20,564 bases of DNA from Pseudomonadota bacterium (GTDB lineage Bacteria > Pseudomonadota > Gammaproteobacteria > Steroidobacterales > Steroidobacteraceae): contig JAJXYU010000221.1 in assembly GCA_021780395.1 (NCBI GenBank), positions 1-20,564 on the forward strand, written 5' to 3'. Within the stretch, counting starts at the first letter, position 1. The number at the start of each line of letters is the position of its first letter. The translations under genes were made by a program, and so were the position numbers. The notes beneath the pieces were generated by a model. The model saw only the letters and a list, made by a program, of their open reading frames with translations. It searched no databases and was not told where the DNA came from. Positions 15,646-20,564 of this stretch are shown piece by piece.

Positions 15646-16571
15646 GGTTCGGCGAGCGTGTCGAGGATCTCGCGTGCGCCGGCCGCGAGCATCCGCTGCG
15701 CCAGGGCTTCCCCGAGCGTCGCCGCGGCGTCGGCGGTGCCGACCAGCGTGTCCCGGAGCACCCGGCGGCCATCGGGCGAGGCCACGAGCCCGCGGAGCAC
15801 GAGACGTTCGGCATCGAGCGTCGCGTGCGCGGCGACCGGCGACTGACAGCTGCCGCCGAGGCGGCGCGAGAACGCCCGCTCGGCATCGACCGCCACGCGC
15901 GTCGGCGGATGCTCGAGCGCCGCGATGCGCTCGAGGATCGGCGCGTCGCCCGCACGACACTCGACGCCGATCGCCCCCTGGCCGACCGCCGGCAGTGACG
16001 TCTCGAACGGCAACCGGGCTGCGATGCGCGGTTCCCAGCCGAGCCGTGCGAGACCGGCACAGGCGAGCACGATCGCATCGAGCGAACCCTCGTCGAGCCG
16101 CTGGATCCGCGTGTTCAGATTCCCGCGCAGCGCCTCGATCCGCAGATCCGGCCGCAAACCGAGGAGCTGCGCGCGCCGGCGCAGGCTCGAGGTGCCGACG
16201 CGCGCCCCGCTCGGCAGGTCCTCGAGCGCGCGCGCCCGGGGTGCGACCAGCGCGTCGCGCGGATCGGCGCGCTCGAGCACCGCGCCGATCGTGAATGGCG
16301 CCGGCAGGTCGGCCGGGACGTCCTTCATCGAGTGCACCGCGAGGTCGGCGCGGCGCTCGTCGAGCGCGATCTCGAGCTCCTTGATGAACAGGCCCTTGCC
16401 GCCGATCGCCGCGAGGCTGCGGTCGAGGATCTGATCGCCCTTGGTGGACATCGGCAGCAGTACGACCGGCACGTCGGGGTGGGCGGCGCGCAGCCGCGCA
16501 GCGACGTGCTCGGCCTGCCACAGCGCCAGCGGGCTCTTGCGGGTCGCGATGCGCAGCGGCGCGGCGGTCAT
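15642..16571 (-). CDS. hemC: Hydroxymethylbilane synthase (porphobilinogen deaminase)
   Basis: The enzyme joins four porphobilinogens into hydroxymethylbilane. It is 309 residues, close to the E. coli length. The dipyrromethane cofactor Cys is C242 in GGSCQSPVAAHA and the catalytic Asp is D84 in SMKDVP. The other family blocks are RKSPLALWQ (11-19), KGDQ (44-47), GTSSLRRRAQL (127-137) and RGNLNTR (149-155). The ATG at 16571 gives the normal N-terminus; longer readings lie in the upstream gene. It begins eight bases after the dehydrogenase stop and is coupled to hemD by a TTGA overlap, so the three genes form one transcription unit. Confidence 0.98.
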   Translation of the reverse strand: MTAAPLRIATRKSPLALWQAEHVAARLRAAHPDVPVVLLPMSTKGDQILDRSLAAIGGKGLFIKELEIALDERRADLAVHSMKDVPADLPAPFTIGAVLERADPRDALVAPRARALEDLPSGARVGTSSLRRRAQLLGLRPDLRIEALRGNLNTRIQRLDEGSLDAIVLACAGLARLGWEPRIAARLPFETSLPAVGQGAIGVECRAGDAPILERIAALEHPPTRVAVDAERAFSRRLGGSCQSPVAAHATLDAERLVLRGLVASPDGRRVLRDTLVGTADAAATLGEALAQRMLAAGAREILDTLAEP

Positions 16572-16579
16572 GGCGGCGT

Positions 16580-17500
16580 TCAGGCGCCGGGTTCGCGACC
16601 GGCGCCGGATTGGCGGGCGCCGCCGGGCGCGAGGGCGGCGTCGAACAGCGCCGACTTCGAGCGGTAGATCGTGGAGATGTCCTCGTCGCCGTGGCCGTCG
16701 CGGATCAGCGCGGCATATTCGGCGAGCGTCGATTCGACGACCGGCAGACGGGCGCCGTGCGCCGCCGCCATCTCGCGGCAGATCCGCAGATCCTTCTCGT
16801 GCAAGCGCACGCGGAAGCCGGCCGGAAACTGCCCCTTCGCCATGTAGGGAGCGCGGTTCACGAAGTACCAGCTCGATCCGGCGCCCTGACCGAGGGTGTC
16901 GATCACCCGATCGAGCGGCAGGCCTTCCGCATGCGCGAACGCCATCGCCTCGGCGACCGCCTGGATGATTCCGGCGCACATGATCTGGTTGGTCGCCTTC
17001 GTCGCCTGTCCGGCGCCGCTCGGTCCGAGATGGGCGATCTTGCGCCCGAGCGCTTCGAGCACGGGTCGTGCGCGCTCGAACACCGTCTCGTCGCCGCCCA
17101 CCATGATCGCGAGCGTTCCCTGCTTCGCGCCTTCGATGCCGCCGCTGACCGGGCAGTCGAGGAAACCGACGCCGTCGGCCGACAGTTGCGCGTGCAGTGC
17201 GCGCGCGGTGCCGGCACCGACCGTGGAGAAATCGATCACGATCTTGTCCCGGCCGAGGCCGGAACGCAGTCCGGTGACGACTTCGCGCAGATCCTCGTCC
17301 GCCGAGACGCAGATGCCGACGGCATCGCAATCGGCGGCGAGGTCCGCCAGGGTCGGATACGCCGTGACGCCGAGCTCGGCGGCGAGCGCGCTTGCCTTGC
17401 CCGGACTGCGGTTCCACACGCCGCTCAACAGGCTCGCGCGGTGCAGGTTGCGGGCCATCGGCGCGCCCATCGCGCCCAATCCGACGAAGCCGGTACGCAT
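16580..17500 (-). CDS. NAD(P)-dependent beta-hydroxyacid dehydrogenase
   Basis: A 306-residue member of the 3-hydroxyisobutyrate/tartronate-semialdehyde/glyoxylate reductase family. The Rossmann motif GLGAMG is at 7-12, the substrate loop DCPVSGG at 115-121, and the catalytic Lys K168 with N171 in ATKATNQI. Arg31 after the second strand (WNRSP) suggests NADP(H) preference. The exact substrate cannot be read from the sequence. The ATG at 17500 is preceded by an AAGGGTG Shine-Dalgarno at a good distance and puts the Rossmann motif at the N-terminus; the longer frame to 17569 is rejected. It is followed after eight bases by hemC, an odd pairing with no clear metabolic link. A candidate promoter lies just upstream. 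Confidence 0.93.
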   Translation of the reverse strand: MRTGFVGLGAMGAPMARNLHRASLLSGVWNRSPGKASALAAELGVTAYPTLADLAADCDAVGICVSADEDLREVVTGLRSGLGRDKIVIDFSTVGAGTARALHAQLSADGVGFLDCPVSGGIEGAKQGTLAIMVGGDETVFERARPVLEALGRKIAHLGPSGAGQATKATNQIMCAGIIQAVAEAMAFAHAEGLPLDRVIDTLGQGAGSSWYFVNRAPYMAKGQFPAGFRVRLHEKDLRICREMAAAHGARLPVVESTLAEYAALIRDGHGDEDISTIYRSKSALFDAALAPGGARQSGAGREPGA

Positions 17501-17540
17501 CGTTGTCACCCTTCCCGATGGGATCGATTCGAAGCGCGCT

Positions 17541-17569
17541 AGGTTAAGCGCTCGACGCGCTCGCGGCAA
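17541..17569 (-). promoter_or_regulatory. Candidate sigma-70 promoter for the dehydrogenase-hemC-hemD unit
   Basis: On the - strand TTGCCG (17569-17564), a 17-base spacer and TAACCT (17546-17541) form a plausible sigma-70 promoter. The leader would be about 34 bases and carry the Shine-Dalgarno. The -35 matches TTGACA at four positions; the -10 is weaker. It sits directly downstream of the hairpin that may end the previous transcript. Confidence 0.42.
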
Positions 17570-17589
17570 AGGGCCGGCGCGAGGCCGGC
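17565..17589 (-). terminator. Candidate terminator after the DUF4124 gene
   Basis: Read on the - strand, GCCGGC (17589-17584) pairs with GCCGGC (17578-17573) around a five-base loop, and is followed by CCTTTGCC. The short stem and only three Ts make it a weak intrinsic terminator. Its position, about 30 bases after the DUF4124 stop and before the next promoter, supports the role. Confidence 0.38.
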
Positions 17590-17617
17590 AGGCGTACTGA
17601 TCGCGGCGGTGTGGCGG

Positions 17618-18088
17618 CTACATCGACTCGCCGCTGCCGCACAGTGTGTCGACCTGCTTCTTCGCGTCGAGCCGCGCGGCATCGATCTCGGCCGAGGACA
17701 GATAATGGCGCTTGCCGTCGGGGCCGAGCGTGTACATGTGCCGGCCGTTGATCAGTTCTTCGTAGTGCTGCTTCGCGTTCGCGCACTGCGCCCGGTGCGC
17801 GGCCGCGACGTCCGAATCGACGGCTTGCCGGGCGCGCTCGGCCTTCGCCTGCGCGACGGCCTGGGCGGCGAAGGCGGCGTTGGAGAGGGTGGGGCTCGAG
17901 CTTGCCGCGTTCGACGAGGCAGCGGACGGTTCGGCCGTACCGAGCAGGTGCACGACGGTCGCGTGCACGCCGACCGGCGGGGAGTCACCGTACTGGACCT
18001 CGCCTTTGGCGTTGACCCACTTGTAGACGGTCGCCGACGCGAGCGCCGACCAACCGAGCAGGGCAGCGAACACTAAAACGCGTTTCAT
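17618..18088 (-). CDS. Exported DUF4124 domain protein
   Basis: A 156-residue protein with a clear Sec signal peptide (MKRV, a hydrophobic core, then ALASA) and probable cleavage after residue 19. The mature start TVYKWVNAKGEVQYGDSPP is the hallmark of DUF4124. A Ser/Ala-rich linker (about 52-75) and a charged helical stretch (80-112) follow. Two cysteines (C102, C150) could form a disulphide in the periplasm. The function is unknown. The ATG at 18088 has an AAAGGGATC Shine-Dalgarno and lies 23 bases after the P-II stop, so the two are probably co-transcribed. This places it in a nitrogen-signalling context, but nothing in its sequence shows such a role. Confidence 0.88.
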   Translation of the reverse strand: MKRVLVFAALLGWSALASATVYKWVNAKGEVQYGDSPPVGVHATVVHLLGTAEPSAASSNAASSSPTLSNAAFAAQAVAQAKAERARQAVDSDVAAAHRAQCANAKQHYEELINGRHMYTLGPDGKRHYLSSAEIDAARLDAKKQVDTLCGSGESM

Positions 18089-18111
18089 GATCCCTTTCCC
18101 CGGGGGGGCGA

Positions 18112-18946
<835 letters not shown>

Positions 18947-19204
18947 ATGGGTTTGACCGATTCGATCGCGCTGGATGAGATCGCACGCCGGCTGACGGAG
19001 GTGGTGCCCCAGCCCTTGCGCGCGCTCGGGCGAGATCTCGAAGCGAACTTCAAGACGGTGCTGCAGGCGCAACTCGCGAAACTCGACATCGTCACGCGCC
19101 AGGATTTCGACGTGCAGTCGGCGGCGCTCGCACGCGCTCGCGAGCAGCTGGCCGCGATCGAGGCCCGGCTCGCCGAACTGGAAGCGAAGACCCGGTCGCC
19201 CTGA
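18947..19204 (+). CDS. ubiK: Ubiquinone biosynthesis accessory factor UbiK
   Basis: An 85-residue BMFP-type helical protein, the partner of UbiJ in aerobic ubiquinone synthesis. It forms a coiled-coil trimer and associates with membranes. The N-terminal part has the amphipathic helix DEIARRLTEVVPQPL. The conserved segment VTRQDFDVQSAALARAREQL is followed by IEARLAELEAKTRSP, an obvious coiled coil. The ATG at 18947 has GGAGG (18937-18941) five bases upstream; an in-frame ATG at 18935 lies before the Shine-Dalgarno and is rejected. It is slightly shorter than the E. coli protein of about 96 residues. comM follows after 51 bases, and ubiJ is some 11.5 kb away on the other strand. Confidence 0.93.
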   Translation: MGLTDSIALDEIARRLTEVVPQPLRALGRDLEANFKTVLQAQLAKLDIVTRQDFDVQSAALARAREQLAAIEARLAELEAKTRSP

Positions 19205-19255
19205 GCCCGCTGCAGGCGGGGTCGGGCGTCGAATCGGGGCTGGCGGGGACCGACG

Positions 19256-20564
19256 GTGCGCCGAGCCGCCCTCAGCGCGACCTTGAGCCGAGCGCCGCTC
19301 GGGCTTGCCGCGCCGCTGGTTCGCGTCGAGGTGCATCTCGGCGCCGGCCTCCCGCAATTCGCGATCGTGGGATTGCCCGAGGCGGTCGTGCGCGAGAGTC
19401 GCGAACGCGTCCGCGCGGCGCTCGTGAGCGCGGGGTTCGAGTTTCCGGCCGCGCGGATCACGGTGAACCTCGCGCCCGCCGATCTACCGAAGGAAGGCGG
19501 TCGATTCGATTTGCCGATCGCGATCGGGGTATTGACCGCGACGGGACAACTGCCGCGCGGGTGCGCGGCGAGCCGGGAGTTCTACGGTGAGCTGTCGCTC
19601 GGCGGCGAGCTGCGGGAAACGAGCAAGCTGTTGCCGGCGCTGATCGCCGGCGCGGCCGACGGTCGGGAGCTGATCGTGCCCGCCGCGAACGCCGCCGAGG
19701 CGTCGCTCGTGCCCGCCGCGCGCATTCGCCTGGCGCGCGACCTGCCGCAGTTGCGCGCGGCGCTCCTCGACCATGCGCCGCTCCCGCCGCCGCCACCACC
19801 GATGCCCGTGGAGACGCCGCCGGTCGCGGATCTTGCCGACGTGCGCGGCCAAGCGCGGGCCAAGCGGGCGCTGGAGATCGCCGCGGCGGGCGAACACGGA
19901 CTGTTGCTGATCGGTCCACCAGGGACCGGCAAGACGATGCTCGCCCAGCGGCTCGGCGGGATCCTGCCGCCGCTCGACGCCGAGGAGCGCCTCGAGGTCG
20001 CGAGCCTCGAGTCCGCGGCGGGCACGTGTCCCCGCGGCATGCCCGCGCGGCCCTTTCGCGCGCCCCATCACACTGCGTCGGTCGCGGCGCTGATCGGGGG
20101 CGGCTCCCGGCCGGGCGAGATTTCCCGCGCGCATCGGGGCGTGCTGTTCCTCGACGAGCTGCCGGAATTCCCGCGCAACGCGCTCGAAGCCTTGCGCGAG
20201 CCGCTCGAGAGCGGAACGGTCGTGCTCGCGCGCGCGAAGCGCTGCTACGAGTGGCCGGCCGCGTTTCAGCTCGTCGCCGCGATGAATCCGTGTCCCTGTG
20301 GGTACCACGGCGATCCCCGCGGCCGTTGCCGCTGTACCGCCGAACTGGTGCGACGCTACCGGGCGCGGGTGTCGGGCCCGCTGCTCGACCGGATCGACGT
20401 TCACGTGGAACTCGCGATGCCCTCGGCGACGGAGGTGGAGTTCGACGAGCGCGACGCGGCGGTGGCCGAGCGAAGCGTCGAGGTCGCCGAGCGAGTGGCT
20501 CGCGCGCGTCGTGTGCAGCTCGAACGTCAGGGGAAGCCCAATTCGCGGCTCGCCCCGGCGGAGC
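19256..20564 (+). CDS. comM: YifB family Mg chelatase-like AAA ATPase (ComM), 5' part
   Basis: The first 436 codons of a roughly 500-residue protein that runs off the right edge. ComM is a hexameric helicase that promotes branch migration during natural transformation. An N-terminal Lon-protease-like domain covers about 10-170, with FAIVGLPEAVVRESRERVR at 36-54 and NLAPADLPKEGGRFDLPIA at 71-89. A Pro-rich linker (176-189) follows, then the AAA core with Walker A GPPGTGKT (220-227) and Walker B VLFLDE (296-301). Four cysteines (346, 348, 358, 360) in MNPCPCG and CRCT could bind a metal. The SGPLLDRIDVHV arginine motif is present. The start is a GTG at 19256, or possibly a TTG nine codons downstream. 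No strong Shine-Dalgarno is seen. It lies 51 bases after ubiK. Confidence 0.95.
   Translation, partial: MRRAALSATLSRAPLGLAAPLVRVEVHLGAGLPQFAIVGLPEAVVRESRERVRAALVSAGFEFPAARITVNLAPADLPKEGGRFDLPIAIGVLTATGQLPRGCAASREFYGELSLGGELRETSKLLPALIAGAADGRELIVPAANAAEASLVPAARIRLARDLPQLRAALLDHAPLPPPPPPMPVETPPVADLADVRGQARAKRALEIAAAGEHGLLLIGPPGTGKTMLAQRLGGILPPLDAEERLEVASLESAAGTCPRGMPARPFRAPHHTASVAALIGGGSRPGEISRAHRGVLFLDELPEFPRNALEALREPLESGTVVLARAKRCYEWPAAFQLVAAMNPCPCGYHGDPRGRCRCTAELVRRYRARVSGPLLDRIDVHVELAMPSATEVEFDERDAAVAERSVEVAERVARARRVQLERQGKPNSRLAPAE

Noticed and set aside
14204..16078. 624-codon - strand frame across the reductase, hemD and hemC
   Set aside because: It runs through three recognised genes in another frame and is Arg/Ser/Ala-rich without motifs.
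19206..19220. Terminator between ubiK and comM (CCCGC, TGCAG loop, GCGGG)
   Set aside because: The stem is only 5 bp, no T-run follows and the two genes are in the same direction 51 bases apart.

Overview
The window is a gene-dense, very GC-rich stretch of a bacterial chromosome, almost certainly from a gammaproteobacterium. The evidence is the gene order. dapF-DUF484-xerC-hslV-hslU-DUF971-ubiE-ubiJ-ubiB is a gammaproteobacterial arrangement, and comM-ubiK-glnK resembles the Pseudomonas neighbourhood. I cannot assign a genus. I see no insertion sequence, prophage, CRISPR array, tRNA or rRNA, so this is core rather than accessory DNA. Nearly every gene has long antisense shadow frames because of the high third-position GC.

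Layout. (1) 2-5089, + strand: the 3' end of trpG, then trpD, trpC, trpF, trpB and trpA, tightly packed with ATGA-type overlaps, then a small DUF2007/zinc-ribbon protein. Together these convert chorismate-derived anthranilate to tryptophan; trpE is not in the window. (2) 5102-12998, - strand, read from dapF downwards: dapF (diaminopimelate/lysine), a DUF484 protein, xerC (dimer resolution), hslV-hslU (heat-shock protease), a DUF971 protein, then ubiE, ubiJ and ubiB (ubiquinone). A sigma-32-like promoter sits at the xerC-hslV junction. (3) 13120-14860, + strand: a stand-alone ParA/MinD-type ATPase and a ferredoxin-type flavin reductase, separated by a perfect 13-bp all-GC hairpin. (4) 14839-17500, - strand: a beta-hydroxyacid dehydrogenase followed by hemC and hemD (haem). 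(5) 17618-18450, - strand: a P-II protein (probably glnK) and a secreted DUF4124 protein. (6) 18947-20564, + strand: ubiK and the first part of comM, which runs off the window.

The genes are housekeeping; the interest lies in details. TrpF is divergent, with a Glu where the family's catalytic Asp is expected. The 4-base stop/start overlaps use all four first letters (ATGA, GTGA, CTGA, TTGA), which implies a CTG start for XerC. A 10-base pattern CGGCTANNNT occurs just upstream of trpF, ubiE and dapF, and twice it ends exactly 6 bases before the start codon, suggesting leaderless transcripts. The ParA-like ATPase has no ParB or recognisable cargo gene. glnK is next to a DUF4124 gene rather than amtB. 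I found no clear case for a wholly new multi-gene system.
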